A DNA stretch of 64,000 bases from Aeromonas salmonicida subsp. salmonicida (GTDB lineage Bacteria > Pseudomonadota > Gammaproteobacteria > Enterobacterales > Aeromonadaceae), in assembly GCF_001643305.1 (NCBI RefSeq), contig NZ_LSGW01000047.1, positions 140,747 through 204,746 on the forward strand, read 5' to 3'. Positions 1 to 8,664 of this stretch are shown in pieces. The notes under the pieces are model-generated. The model worked only from the letters and a program-made list of their open reading frames with translations. It was not told the origin of the DNA and ran no database searches. Each line of letters opens with the position of its first letter. Position 1 is the first letter of the stretch. The position numbers and the translations under genes are program-made.

Positions 1-381
1 GCCAAGGAAGTGGCGCTCCGCCACACTGGGAGCATAAGGGGGATAGGCATCCTCCTTGAAGTCCTGCTCATAGGGGTTCCAGGGCACCAGCGGCAGCAGT
101 ACCCAGTCGCCTTTGCCTTGTGCTGCGAACTTGGCTTTGAGCTGGCGGTAATTGGTCTCGTACTCGTAATCTAGCCCGAAGTGCTGGCCCGGGATCACAT
201 CACCGTAAGTGGGAAAGTGGAGCTGGCCCTGATAGCTCACCATCAGTGCCCGGCTGTTGACCAGCAGCTCCGCCAGCAGGGAGAACACCACCAGGGCAGT
301 GAAGATGACAAACGAGTAGAAACCGCGCTTGATCGACTTGAAGCGCTTGAGTTTTTTCAGCGTAACCGGGTTGAGGTTCAT
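1..381 (-). CDS. yejE: YejE-like oligopeptide ABC transporter permease (3' end outside window)
   Basis: This is the N-terminal 127 codons of an inner-membrane permease; the rest lies left of the window. The start ATG at 381 has a GGAGAA Shine-Dalgarno 5 nt upstream and lies 2 nt after the yejB stop, so the two genes are translationally linked. The N-terminus (MNLNPVTLKKLKRFKSIKRG) is basic and is followed by one hydrophobic segment at about residues 22-42. It then enters a periplasmic stretch rich in Tyr and Pro (for example DYEYETNYRQ), as in YejE/DppC-type permeases. Family knowledge: YejABEF imports peptides, including microcin C, with YejB and YejE as the paired permeases. The identity rests on the N-terminus and on pairing with yejB. 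Confidence 0.75.
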   Translation of the reverse strand, partial: MNLNPVTLKKLKRFKSIKRGFYSFVIFTALVVFSLLAELLVNSRALMVSYQGQLHFPTYGDVIPGQHFGLDYEYETNYRQLKAKFAAQGKGDWVLLPLVPWNPYEQDFKEDAYPPYAPSVAERHFLG

Positions 382-383
382 GG

Positions 384-1401
384 TTATTCTCCAAACCGCA
401 CGCGGGGGTCAACAAGGGCTACGCAGATATCGGAAACGATATTGCCCACCAGCATCAGCATGGAGGTGATGGCCAGAATGCCCATGACGGTGGGGTAATC
501 CCGCTCGACGATCGCCTCGTAGCCAAGCAGGCCTATGCCGTCGATGTTGAAAATGGTCTCGATGAGGAAGGAGCCGCCGAAGAAAACAGTCAGCACGCTG
601 CCAAGATGACTGGCAATCGGGATCAGGCTGTTGCGCATGGCGTGGTCGGTGACCGCCTTGCGAAACGGCAACCCCTTGGCCACGGCGGTACGCACATAAT
701 CCGCCGACAGGTTCTCCATCAGGCTGTTTTTCATGGTCATGGTCAGGATGGCGAAATCCCCGATGGCGTAGGCGATGAGCGGCAGCAGGGCATGGGCAAA
801 GACGGTGCGGACCTGATCCCAGCTGCTCTCCATGGATTCAAAGTCGTCCCCCGGAAAACCGCCCATGGGCAGCCACTCCAGATGGAAGGCGAACACTGTG
901 ATGAGGAAGATCCCCACCACATAGGCGGGCAGCGCATAGGCCATGTAGATGAGCATGGAGCTTAAAGAGTCAAAGCGGCTGTTATGCCTGAGGGCTTTGG
1001 CAACCCCGAGCGGTATTGACACTGCATAACTGAGCAGAAAGGTCGCCAACCCGAAAAAGGCCGTCACGGGAAGCTTGTCCTTTATCAGATCCCATACTGG
1101 CTCGTAGTAGCGGGTCGACTCCCCCAGATCCAGCACAGCCAGCTTCTGCAGCCACTCCCAATAAGCGACCAGCATGGGCTTGTCCAGCCCGTAAAATGCC
1201 TTCAACTCCTCGATCTGTTCATCGGAGAGCGCCCTTGCTGCCACTGGATCGCCCGGTCTCATTCTGTGAGACCTGAGCCTGCAACAGCATGCGTTCGACC
1301 GGGCCGCCCGGCACGAAACGGGTGATGGAGAAGACGAGCAGGGTGATACCGAGAAACGTCGGGATGATCAAAAGCATCCGACGTAAGAAATACGACAGCA
1401 T
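384..1401 (-). pseudogene. yejB: yejB-like permease gene interrupted by a one-base frameshift
   Basis: The frame starting at ATG 1401 (MLSYFLRRMLLIIPTFLGIT, first membrane helix) runs to a TGA at 1219-1221. The homologous continuation (ALSDEQIEELKAFYG onward to VDPRVRFGE) is in another frame and ends at 384. Removing one base from the CCC run at 1232-1234 (GGG on the coding strand) joins the frames into a 338-residue protein, near the usual YejB/DppB size. The second part has the permease core and the EAA-like loop (VAKGLPFRKAVTDHAMRNSL). The start has a GAGG ribosome site. As read, the product would be a 60-residue fragment, so the transporter is probably non-functional. A homopolymer sequencing error is possible because the lesion is a single base in a short run. 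Confidence 0.8.
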
Positions 1402-2147
1402 GGTGAAACCTCGTCCTTGTTGTTCTTGTGTGGCTAGTCAATTCCGATGACCTGCCTGTCCTTCCTGGCATTACTCACTGGATAGTCTGTTTATTGGCAG
1501 ACAATCCGCTCGGTCACTGTAAAAGCTCTGCAACAAAAATCAAGTACAAGAAAGGGTAAAACCGATGGAAATGGCCACTTGGTGTAAAAGCCGCAAGAAA
1601 ATGACGTTTTTTATTTAAAAAAGAAAAATCAAAACAAAACGCTGGCTATCAATTAAATTTTAAAAAAAATAAACAGTTGTTTAACTGCTATTAAAGAAAA
1701 CCCAACCACATGAATTTAAATGGCTTTATCTTCCAGCCTGCCGAACTGAAAACGATATCAACACAACACCTCTATATTGTTCTACGGGTAACTACCAATG
1801 GTATCTATCGCCACTAAAACAGTGTTTCCTCCTTTTTTTTCTCATTTTCACAAAACAAGATACAAAGAGATACCAGCATTAATAATAAGTTCATCACTTT
1901 TTAGTTAGGCGACACAAAAGGCATTTAACAAAACTTTCACATTGCTTTGAATGTTATTCATAGAATTATTCACTGAGAAAACGCCACACAAATAACACAC
2001 TCCTCTTATTGCGCTCAGCTTGCACTCAGCGCTCTGCTTTTCCCCTGCTCCATTGACGTCACCAGCCAAAGATTGATAAGCCTTACGCATCGCTCCAACG
2101 AGGGCGGTATGGAAGCAAACAAAAAACAACCAGGAAGGATATAAGCG
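1402..2147. promoter_or_regulatory. AT-rich divergent intergenic region between yejB and the TonB-dependent receptor
   Basis: About 745 bases contain no convincing gene. The stretch 1550-1990 is markedly AT-rich against the GC-rich surroundings. It carries inverted repeats CAGTT-N4-AACTG (1674-1687) and TGAAT-N3-ATTCA (1948-1960), the latter followed at once by GAATTATTC (1963-1971). These may be operators for the receptor; none matches a Fur box well enough to call. A strong ribosome site (AGGAAGGA) precedes the receptor ATG at 2148. Confidence 0.5.
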
Positions 2148-4754
2148 ATGCTTAGGAAAAGCAGACTCTCTGCTGCCGTAGCGTTTGCCTTGGCGAGCGC
2201 GGCAGTTATGACCACCCCTGTCTTGGCCGAAGAAGGCCAAAACGTCGAAAAGCTGCAAAAAATCAAGGTTACCGGCTCACGTATCTCCCGCGTCGATGTG
2301 GAAGGTGCCACCCCTGTTGTCTCCGTCAGCAAAGCCCAGATAGAGCAATCAGGTCAGCAGACAGTGGCAGATTACCTGAAGCAAGCCTCCTACAACTCCT
2401 TCGGTGGCGTATCCCCCGCCTCCGGCAGCTCTTTTCAATCCCAGGCTACCGTAGGCCTGCGCGGCCTTGGCTCGGAGCGCACCCTGATCCTGTTGAATGG
2501 CAAACGTGTCGCCGGCTCTCCCACCATGGGTGGTACCTCCATCAACTTGAACACCATTCCCATGGCGGCGGTTGAACGAGTGGAAGTGAACCTGGATGGT
2601 GGCTCGGCCATCTATGGCTCCGATGCCATCGGCGGTGTCATCAACGTGGTGCTCAAAGAGGGCTATGAGGGCTTGACCTTCCAGGGCCGCATCGGCAGCC
2701 CGACCGAAGAGGGGGGGGACGAGAAGAGTGGCTCCATCGTCGCCGGTGTCGCCAGCGAGAAAGGCTCCCTGATGGCGGTCTACGAGCACGACAAGAAAGA
2801 CGTCGTTTACGCTCGCGATCGCGACTATCTCGCCAAGCAGGGCAACGACTCCCCCAGCGTCTATGGCCGCAACGTGGAAGGTATCACTGGCCTGGATGCC
2901 AATGGCGACCCCATCTGGAAATATGGCCCGCTGGCGGGTGCAACCAATGCAAACGGCACCTGCAAGGAGCCCTTCACCAATTTCGAAGGCGGTTGTAACT
3001 TCAACTATGGTCAGGTTGCCGCCACTACCGCCTCTCGCAGTCGTGACACTCTCTATTTGAATGGTCGTTATCATATCAACGACAACGTCGACTTCGTACC
3101 CCAGATCATTGGCTCACGGGTCGAGAGTTTCGGTCGCTTTGCACCCGCAGCAGGGGTGTTCACCATAGATCCTGCCAACCCGAAAAACGCCAAGTTCTTC
3201 ACCGACAACGGCCTGGATGCCGCAGCCACCCAAGGGCTGGGTGAGGCTGCCTATGCCTACTACCGTTTCAGCAACGTCGGTACCCGTGACAACCTGGTCA
3301 CTGACACCACAGGCAGCATGAACCTGGGTTTTGAAGGCACCCTAGCCACCGAAAGCGTCGGTGACATGCAGTGGAACGCCGGTTACATGTACTCCAAGAC
3401 AGACAACAAGGAGAACGGCACCGGTTATGTGCTGAAGTCTGCCGCCCAGAAGGCGATCGAGGATGGCAAGTTCGTCGGTGGCGAGTTTGATGCCTCCACC
3501 ACTGCCTCCATGGCCGCCGATACCAGCCGCCGCTCCACCATGGACTTCTACCAGTGGTATGCCGGTGTCCAGTGGGACATGGGCGAACTGCCGGCCGGTC
3601 CGGTCAGCTGGTACGCAGGCGCCGAGTACAACGACTGGGTCTATGCCGACAAGTACGATGCCCAGTCAGAAGCTGGCAACATCATCGGCTCCGCCGGCAA
3701 CTCGTCCGGTGGGGTGCGCGACGTCACTGCCGCTTATATCGAGTCACTGGTACCCATTACGGATGAAGTTGAGCTCAACGTAGCCGGTCGTTACGACAAA
3801 TACAGTGACTTTGGCAGCGCCTTCTCACCCAAGGCCAGCCTGCGCTACCAGCCGCTGGACAACCTGATGCTGCGCACCTCCTGGTCACGTTCGTTCCGCG
3901 CTCCCAGCCTGAGCGATCTCTACTCTGCAGACTCCGAGTCTGCCGACTGGGCCAAGGATTATGTCTATTGCGCAGCGAACGGCATTTCGGCGGCAGCATG
4001 CCCGAATCAGCAATACACGACCATCCGTACTGCCAACGAGAATTTGAAGGAAGAGACGGCCGATACCTGGAACTTCGGTGTGGCCTACAGCCCGCTGGAT
4101 GATCTGAATCTGTCGCTGGACTACTACACCATCAAGATCACCGATCTCATCCAGCTGAACTCCCTGCAGTCCATCATCTATGACGAGCTGAACAACGGCA
4201 GTTCCAGCAACATAGTGCGTAACAGCCAGGGCAAGATCAAACAGGGCACCGCTCCCATGGTCAACCTGGGTGAGCTGAACACCAGCGGCCTGGACTTCAA
4301 GGCGGACTACAAGTACGACCTGAACATGGCGACGGTGCGCTATGACTTCGGTGGTACCTATATCCTTGAGTACAAGGAAGGTCTGTATGCCGGTGGCCCC
4401 GTCATCGACAAGATCGGTCAGAACGGCATGCCACAACTGCGCTTCAACACTGGGGTCGGTGTCAATGTGCCCCAGTGGTGGAACATGGATACCTACCTGA
4501 GCGCCAGCTACATCGACTCCCAGAGCCAGGACTACATCGCCGATACCGGTGCTGAAGTGGGTCACATTGCATCCCAGACTACCTGGAACCTGAACGTCGG
4601 TGTGGAAGCGCCCTGGGATGGCAAGATCCAGGTCGGCGTGAAGAACATGTTCAACACGGCCCCGTCACTGGAAAGCGATGGCTTCACCTATGACGATGAA
4701 GTGTACGGTATCGACGGTCGCATCTATTACCTCGACTACACCCAGAAGTTCTAA
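2148..4754 (+). CDS. TonB-dependent outer-membrane receptor
   Basis: An 868-residue TonB-dependent receptor that would import an unknown substrate across the outer membrane using TonB energy. It has a classical signal peptide (cleavage expected after Ala27, VLA|EEG), then a TonB-box-like segment (QKIKVTGSRI). A plug domain follows at about residues 40-165 (ISRVDVEGATPVVSVSKAQI; LRGLGSERTLILLNGKRV; AIYGSDAIGGVINVVLKEGY). The rest is a long beta-barrel with many aromatic strand ends, closing in the terminal Phe typical of outer-membrane proteins (YYLDYTQKF). The ribosome site AGGAAGGA precedes ATG 2148. It lies directly upstream of a TtpC/TonB2 operon on the same strand, which is probably its dedicated energiser. 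The substrate cannot be read from the sequence; iron chelates, peptides or glycans are all possible. Confidence 0.93.
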   Translation: MLRKSRLSAAVAFALASAAVMTTPVLAEEGQNVEKLQKIKVTGSRISRVDVEGATPVVSVSKAQIEQSGQQTVADYLKQASYNSFGGVSPASGSSFQSQATVGLRGLGSERTLILLNGKRVAGSPTMGGTSINLNTIPMAAVERVEVNLDGGSAIYGSDAIGGVINVVLKEGYEGLTFQGRIGSPTEEGGDEKSGSIVAGVASEKGSLMAVYEHDKKDVVYARDRDYLAKQGNDSPSVYGRNVEGITGLDANGDPIWKYGPLAGATNANGTCKEPFTNFEGGCNFNYGQVAATTASRSRDTLYLNGRYHINDNVDFVPQIIGSRVESFGRFAPAAGVFTIDPANPKNAKFFTDNGLDAAATQGLGEAAYAYYRFSNVGTRDNLVTDTTGSMNLGFEGTLATESVGDMQWNAGYMYSKTDNKENGTGYVLKSAAQKAIEDGKFVGGEFDASTTASMAADTSRRSTMDFYQWYAGVQWDMGELPAGPVSWYAGAEYNDWVYADKYDAQSEAGNIIGSAGNSSGGVRDVTAAYIESLVPITDEVELNVAGRYDKYSDFGSAFSPKASLRYQPLDNLMLRTSWSRSFRAPSLSDLYSADSESADWAKDYVYCAANGISAAACPNQQYTTIRTANENLKEETADTWNFGVAYSPLDDLNLSLDYYTIKITDLIQLNSLQSIIYDELNNGSSSNIVRNSQGKIKQGTAPMVNLGELNTSGLDFKADYKYDLNMATVRYDFGGTYILEYKEGLYAGGPVIDKIGQNGMPQLRFNTGVGVNVPQWWNMDTYLSASYIDSQSQDYIADTGAEVGHIASQTTWNLNVGVEAPWDGKIQVGVKNMFNTAPSLESDGFTYDDEVYGIDGRIYYLDYTQKF

Positions 4755-4777
4755 TCAACCCCGTTGATATACGACCC

Positions 4778-4801
4778 AAGCCGGCCCGGTCGGGCCGGCT
4801 T
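4778..4801 (+). terminator. GC-rich hairpin between the receptor and the TonB2 operon
   Basis: Ten-base-pair stem AAGCCGGCCC / GGGCCGGCTT with a GGTC loop, 24 nt after the receptor stop. Only two T residues follow, so it may be a partial terminator or a transcript-stabilising hairpin that sets the ratio of receptor to TonB2 components. Confidence 0.5.
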
Positions 4802-4862
4802 TGCCCAACGTCCAAGGAAGTTACGGAGATAGGGTAATCCTATGAAGACAAGGACTATTAAA

Positions 4863-5627
4863 ATGAAGAAAGCGCTCCTCGGCAGCCTGGTATCCGCTGC
4901 CTTGCTGACCAGCTTCAATCTGAGTGCCGCCTCTGCCGGTCAGGCAGTGGACGCTCAAGCCGCCACCGACAATGCATCCAAAGTTTCCCAGCAGAAGATC
5001 GACAACTACGCCGAGTCTGCCGAGTCTGCCCTGGCACAGTACAAAGCCGCCCTGCGCCAGGTCGACAGCCTGCGCGCTTACAACGAGCAAGTGGGCAAGA
5101 TGGTCGACTCCCAGAGCAGCGAGCTGGCATCGATGCAGCGCCAGATTGCCCAGATCGATCAGACCAGCACCGAAGTGGTGCCCTTGATGCTCAAGATGAT
5201 CGACTCCCTAGAGCAGTTTGTATCGCTGGATCTGCCGTTCCAGAAGGTCGAGCGGGAGGACCGCGTAGCAGCCCTGACCGACCTGATGAACCGGGCCGAT
5301 GTCACCATCTCCGAGAAGTACCGCAAGATCCTGGAGGCCTACCAGATCGAGGAGGGCTTCAGCCGCACCATAGAGGCCTACAAGGCCAGTCTGGACAAGG
5401 ATGGCAGCGAGAAAACCTACGAGTTCCTGCGTGTCGGCCGCATCGCCCTGCTCTACCAGTCCCCGGATGGTAACGAGACAGGCATGTGGAACAAGAAGAC
5501 TCGTCAGTGGGAAGCCTTGCCACAGGAGTATCGCAGTGCAGTCGAACAGGGCTTGCGTATCGCCAAGAAGCAGGCACCGCCCGCGCTCATCAAGCTGCCG
5601 GTTCAAACTGCGGAGAAAGCATCATGA
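4863..5627 (+). CDS. DUF3450 family periplasmic protein of the TonB2 cluster
   Basis: A 254-residue exported protein with a signal peptide (MKKALLGSLVSAALLTSFNL, cleavage near SAASA) and a coiled-coil-prone helical region at residues 30-110 rich in Gln, Ser and Asp. Gene order and sequence match the DUF3450 protein that begins TtpC-ExbB2-ExbD2-TonB2 operons in Vibrio, Shewanella and Aeromonas. Its role is unknown; a periplasmic or envelope partner of TtpC is a reasonable inference. I chose ATG 4863 because AAGGA lies 8 nt upstream. An in-frame ATG at 4842 would add seven residues (MKTRTIK) but has poorer spacing. The stop overlaps the next start (ATGA at 5624-5627), so translation is coupled to ttpC. 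Confidence 0.85.
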   Translation: MKKALLGSLVSAALLTSFNLSAASAGQAVDAQAATDNASKVSQQKIDNYAESAESALAQYKAALRQVDSLRAYNEQVGKMVDSQSSELASMQRQIAQIDQTSTEVVPLMLKMIDSLEQFVSLDLPFQKVEREDRVAALTDLMNRADVTISEKYRKILEAYQIEEGFSRTIEAYKASLDKDGSEKTYEFLRVGRIALLYQSPDGNETGMWNKKTRQWEALPQEYRSAVEQGLRIAKKQAPPALIKLPVQTAEKAS

Positions 5628-6988
5628 AAGGAATCAAACTCGCCATTGCCTCCCTGATCGCGGGAGCCACCCTGATCACCCTGCCGGTGACCGCAGCCGA
5701 AAAACCGGTGGACTTGAATGCCCTGCTGAGTCAGGTCAAGGCATCCAGCCTGAGTGAATCCCAGCTCAACAAGGAGCGGGAAGCCCGCTTCCTGGCAGAC
5801 AAGAACGAGCAAGGGGCCCTGCTGGCCAAAGCCAAGGCAGAGCTCGCCGCCGAAACCGCCAAGGGCGAGCAGCTCAAGGCCACCTTCGATGCCAATGACA
5901 AACAACTGACCGAACTGACCGAGACCCTGCGCCAGCGTTCCGGCAACATGGGCGAGATGTTTGGCGTGCTCCGTCAGTTTGCAGGTGAGTTCAAGGGGAT
6001 CTTCAACGCCTCCGCCCGCCGGGTCGAGCACCCTGAGCAGGCCGCGTTGCTGACCCGTCTGGCCGAGAGCAAGGAGCTCCCCTCCAGCGACGACTTGACC
6101 GCCTTCTGGACCACTACCCTGGGCCGCATGGTCGACGGTGGCAAGGTGAGCCAGATACCGGCGACCGTGGTGTATGGCGAGGGCAACCAGGCCGACAAAA
6201 CCGTTACCCAGATCGGTGAGTTCAATACCGTCTCCGAAGGCAAGTACCTTACCTTTGTGCCGGAAACCGGCAAGTTCGAACAGCTGCCCCGTCAACCCGA
6301 CAAAGGCGTATTGGAACCGATCGCCGAGTTTGAGCAGGGTGACGGTGGCGTCAAGCCCATCTTTGTCGACCCGTCTCGCGGCGTGATCCTCTCCCTGCTG
6401 GTGCAGTCTCCGACCTTGAAAGAACGGATCGATCAGGGGGGCGAGGTAGGTTACGTCATCATGGTACTCGGCGTGCTCGGTACCCTGCTGGCCCTGTTCT
6501 GCGGTGCTCGTCTGTCCCTCATCGGCGGGTCCATGCGCAAGCAGCTGAAATCCGACCAGATCATCAAGGGCAACCCCATCGGCGAAATGCTGGGGGCCTA
6601 CCAGAGCCATCGTGGTGACAACATAGAGGATCTGGAATCCAAGCTGGACGAGATCATACTGCGCAACGTGCCCAAGTTCGAAAAGGGCATCAGCATCATC
6701 AAGCTGATCGCCTCGGTTGCCCCCCTGCTGGGGACAGTGGTCGGCATGATTGCCACCTTCCAGGCCATTACCCTGTTCGGTACCGGCGATCCCAAGCTGA
6801 TGGCTGGCGGTATCTCCGAGGCCCTGGTCACCACAATGCAGGGTCTGGTGGTCGCGGTCCCCATGCTGTTCCTCTACACCATAGTGCAGACCCAGAGCCG
6901 TCGTCTGATCCAGGTGCTGGAAGAGCAGAGCGCCGGTTTCGTCGCCCGTTATCAGGAAAGCCTGCACGCCACCAAAGCAGCAGCGTAA
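5624..6988 (+). CDS. ttpC: TtpC-like MotA/TolQ/ExbB proton channel protein
   Basis: A 454-residue inner-membrane protein with a signal-like N-terminus (MKGIKLAIASLIAGATLITL), a long periplasmic coiled-coil region (about residues 30-130, rich in Lys, Glu and Ala) and a further periplasmic segment. A C-terminal MotA/TolQ/ExbB domain has helices near residues 275-295, 359-382 and 406-424. The extended N-terminus separates it from ordinary ExbB. Family knowledge: TtpC is the extra component needed by the Vibrio TonB2 system. The start at 5624 overlaps the upstream stop and has a GGAGAA ribosome site. Ten bases separate it from exbB, consistent with one operon. The next protein is a short ExbB, so both forms probably work in one complex. 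Confidence 0.9.
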   Translation: MKGIKLAIASLIAGATLITLPVTAAEKPVDLNALLSQVKASSLSESQLNKEREARFLADKNEQGALLAKAKAELAAETAKGEQLKATFDANDKQLTELTETLRQRSGNMGEMFGVLRQFAGEFKGIFNASARRVEHPEQAALLTRLAESKELPSSDDLTAFWTTTLGRMVDGGKVSQIPATVVYGEGNQADKTVTQIGEFNTVSEGKYLTFVPETGKFEQLPRQPDKGVLEPIAEFEQGDGGVKPIFVDPSRGVILSLLVQSPTLKERIDQGGEVGYVIMVLGVLGTLLALFCGARLSLIGGSMRKQLKSDQIIKGNPIGEMLGAYQSHRGDNIEDLESKLDEIILRNVPKFEKGISIIKLIASVAPLLGTVVGMIATFQAITLFGTGDPKLMAGGISEALVTTMQGLVVAVPMLFLYTIVQTQSRRLIQVLEEQSAGFVARYQESLHATKAAA

Positions 6989-6998
6989 GGAGTCTTCC

Positions 6999-7526
6999 AT
7001 GTGGTTCTGGTTGATTGAAGAAGTCGAGTCGGTCCGCCGGTTTCTGGGATTGGGGGGCGACGTACTGGTCGCCCTGTTCTTCCTCACCCTGATGATGTGG
7101 GCCCTGCTGCTGGAACGCTGGTTCTACTTCATGGCGGTCTATCCCAAGCAGGTGAAGCAGACCAAGACGGCCTGGCTGGCACGCAGCGATCACCTCTCCT
7201 GGTCTGCCAAACAGATCCGGCGTGAACTGGTGTCGCGAGTCTCCATGGCGGTGGACAAGGGGATGCCAGTCATCAAGGTGCTGATCGCCCTCTGTCCACT
7301 GATGGGGCTGCTGGGAACCGTGGTCGGCATGGTGCAGGTGTTTGACACCCTCGCCATCACAGGCACGGGTTCCCCCCGCGCCATGGCATCAGGGATCTCC
7401 AAGGCGACGGTACCGACCATGGCGGGCATGATTGCCGCCCTTTCCGGCCTGTTTTTTGTCAACCAGCTCGATCACAAAGCCAAACTGGCGGTGCAAAAGC
7501 TGGAAGACAACCTGAAACACGGTTGA
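6999..7526 (+). CDS. exbB: ExbB-type biopolymer transport protein
   Basis: A 175-residue short ExbB/TolQ family protein. Three helices are visible: residues 23-43 (VLVALFFLTLMMWALLLERW), about 88-112 (VIKVLIALCPLMGLLGTVVG) and 130-155 (TVPTMAGMIAALSGLFFV). The conserved GLLGTVVGM and the TVPTM pore-lining Thr/Pro region are present. With ExbD it forms the proton-driven motor for TonB. It sits 10 nt downstream of ttpC with a weak ribosome site (AAGGAG, 6999 start). A 67-nt gap containing a strong hairpin separates it from exbD. Confidence 0.93.
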   Translation: MWFWLIEEVESVRRFLGLGGDVLVALFFLTLMMWALLLERWFYFMAVYPKQVKQTKTAWLARSDHLSWSAKQIRRELVSRVSMAVDKGMPVIKVLIALCPLMGLLGTVVGMVQVFDTLAITGTGSPRAMASGISKATVPTMAGMIAALSGLFFVNQLDHKAKLAVQKLEDNLKHG

Positions 7527-7539
7527 TGCAGGATGCATA

Positions 7540-7567
7540 CCCCCGGCTAGGCATGACCTGCCGGGGG
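7540..7567 (+). other. Intra-operon hairpin between exbB and exbD
   Basis: Perfect eight-base stem CCCCCGGC / GCCGGGGG around a 12-nt loop in the only long spacer of the operon. There is no T tract, so it is more likely an mRNA stability or processing element than a terminator. Confidence 0.5.
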
Positions 7568-7593
7568 CACAGAACAAGCAAGGAGTTTCTGCT

Positions 7594-8001
7594 ATGAGAA
7601 AACGTTACAGCGACAGCGGTGCTGACGAGGCGGCTATCGATTTGACCCCCATGCTGGACATAGTGTTCATCATGCTGATCTTCTTCATCGTCACCACCTC
7701 GTTCGTCAAGGAGTCCGGCGTGGAGATCAACCGCCCGAGCGCCAGCACGGCCGAGACGGTGAAGAAGGGGAACATCATGGTCGCGGTTCGCGAAAATGGT
7801 CAGGTCTGGGTCGACAAGCGCATCGTCGAAGTGGGTGCCGTGCGCGCCAACATCGAACGGCTGAGGGCCGAGAACCCGGAGAGCGCCGTGGTGATCCAGG
7901 CCGACACCGAATCCCGTTCCGGTCTGGTGGTCCAGGTCATGGATCAGATCCGCATGGCCGGTGTCCAAAGCATCTCCATCGCGGCAGACAAGAGCAGCTG
8001 A
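7594..8001 (+). CDS. exbD: ExbD-type biopolymer transport protein
   Basis: A 135-residue ExbD/TolR protein with a cytoplasmic N-terminus, one membrane helix (about residues 22-40, DIVFIMLIFFIVTTSF) and a periplasmic domain. Asp22 in DLTPMLDIVF corresponds to the proton-carrying Asp of E. coli ExbD (Asp25). The periplasmic part contains the usual VVIQADTESRSG and VVQVMDQIRMAGV segments. An AAGGAG ribosome site precedes the ATG. It lies 16 nt upstream of tonB in the TtpC/TonB2 operon and would be the partner of the ExbB upstream. Confidence 0.94.
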   Translation: MRKRYSDSGADEAAIDLTPMLDIVFIMLIFFIVTTSFVKESGVEINRPSASTAETVKKGNIMVAVRENGQVWVDKRIVEVGAVRANIERLRAENPESAVVIQADTESRSGLVVQVMDQIRMAGVQSISIAADKSS

Positions 8002-8017
8002 TGCCGGAGCGAGCGCC

Positions 8018-8653
8018 ATGAGATACCTGATATCGTTAGCTGTCTCCTGTGTGGTGGTGTTCTTCCTGTTTCTGGGAATGAACAAGCTGATCACACCGGA
8101 TCACCGGGAGTTGGTGGAATCCGAAGACGTCAGCATGACCGACTTCATCCGCCTCAAGCCCCAGGAGACGCTGCAAGAGAAACAACGGGAGCTGCCCAAG
8201 CCGCCGCCGCCGAACCGCCCGCCTCCCCCTCCCGAGATGGAAGTGGCCAGTACGGACAGGCCGCAGATGGAAAGCTCGCCCATGGACATGCCCAAACTCG
8301 ACATCCCGGTCAACATAGGGGGCGGCAATGCCCTCGGTGCCTACAGCACGGGCGGCGGTGGTGGCGGTATGGGTGGCAACAACGGTGCCATTCCGCTGGC
8401 GACCTTCGAACCCATGATGCCCCGCAAGGCGGCGCTGGCCGGGCTCGCTTCCGGCAAGGTACTGGTGGAGTTCACCGTGACCGAACGCGGCACCGTCAGC
8501 AATATCCGCATCGTGAAGGAAGAGCCGCGCAGCTATGACCTCGGCAAGGAAGCGCGCAAGACCATCACCAAGTGGACGTTCAAGCCGGCCATGGTCGATG
8601 GCAAGCCGCAAGCCAGTCGCATGCAACAAGAAATCGAGTTTGCGACCAACTAA
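8018..8653 (+). CDS. tonB: TonB2-type energy transducer
   Basis: A 211-residue, short TonB of the TonB2 class. An N-terminal signal anchor (MRYLISLAVSCVVVFFLFLG) is followed by a proline-rich spanner (KPPPPNRPPPPPE at about residues 65-77). A Gly-rich linker with GGGGGGMGG comes next, then a C-terminal TonB domain (about residues 130-211: RKAALAGLASGKVLVEFTV, ending EIEFATN). It links the ExbB/ExbD motor to TonB boxes of outer-membrane receptors. The start at 8018 fits the anchor; an earlier in-frame codon at 7961 would overlap exbD by 41 nt and add a non-hydrophobic tail. The spanner is much shorter than in E. coli TonB, a usual feature of TonB2. Confidence 0.92.
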   Translation: MRYLISLAVSCVVVFFLFLGMNKLITPDHRELVESEDVSMTDFIRLKPQETLQEKQRELPKPPPPNRPPPPPEMEVASTDRPQMESSPMDMPKLDIPVNIGGGNALGAYSTGGGGGGMGGNNGAIPLATFEPMMPRKAALAGLASGKVLVEFTVTERGTVSNIRIVKEEPRSYDLGKEARKTITKWTFKPAMVDGKPQASRMQQEIEFATN

Positions 8654-8664
8654 GGAAGGTGGCG

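Noticed and set aside
1948..1971. Fur box in front of the TonB-dependent receptor
   Set aside because: The palindromes differ from the 19-bp Fur consensus at too many positions to be called; kept only as an unnamed operator candidate.
5603..7087. Open frame of 494 codons antisense to ttpC
   Set aside because: Shadow of the GC-rich ttpC gene, rich in His/Gly/Gln with no ribosome site.
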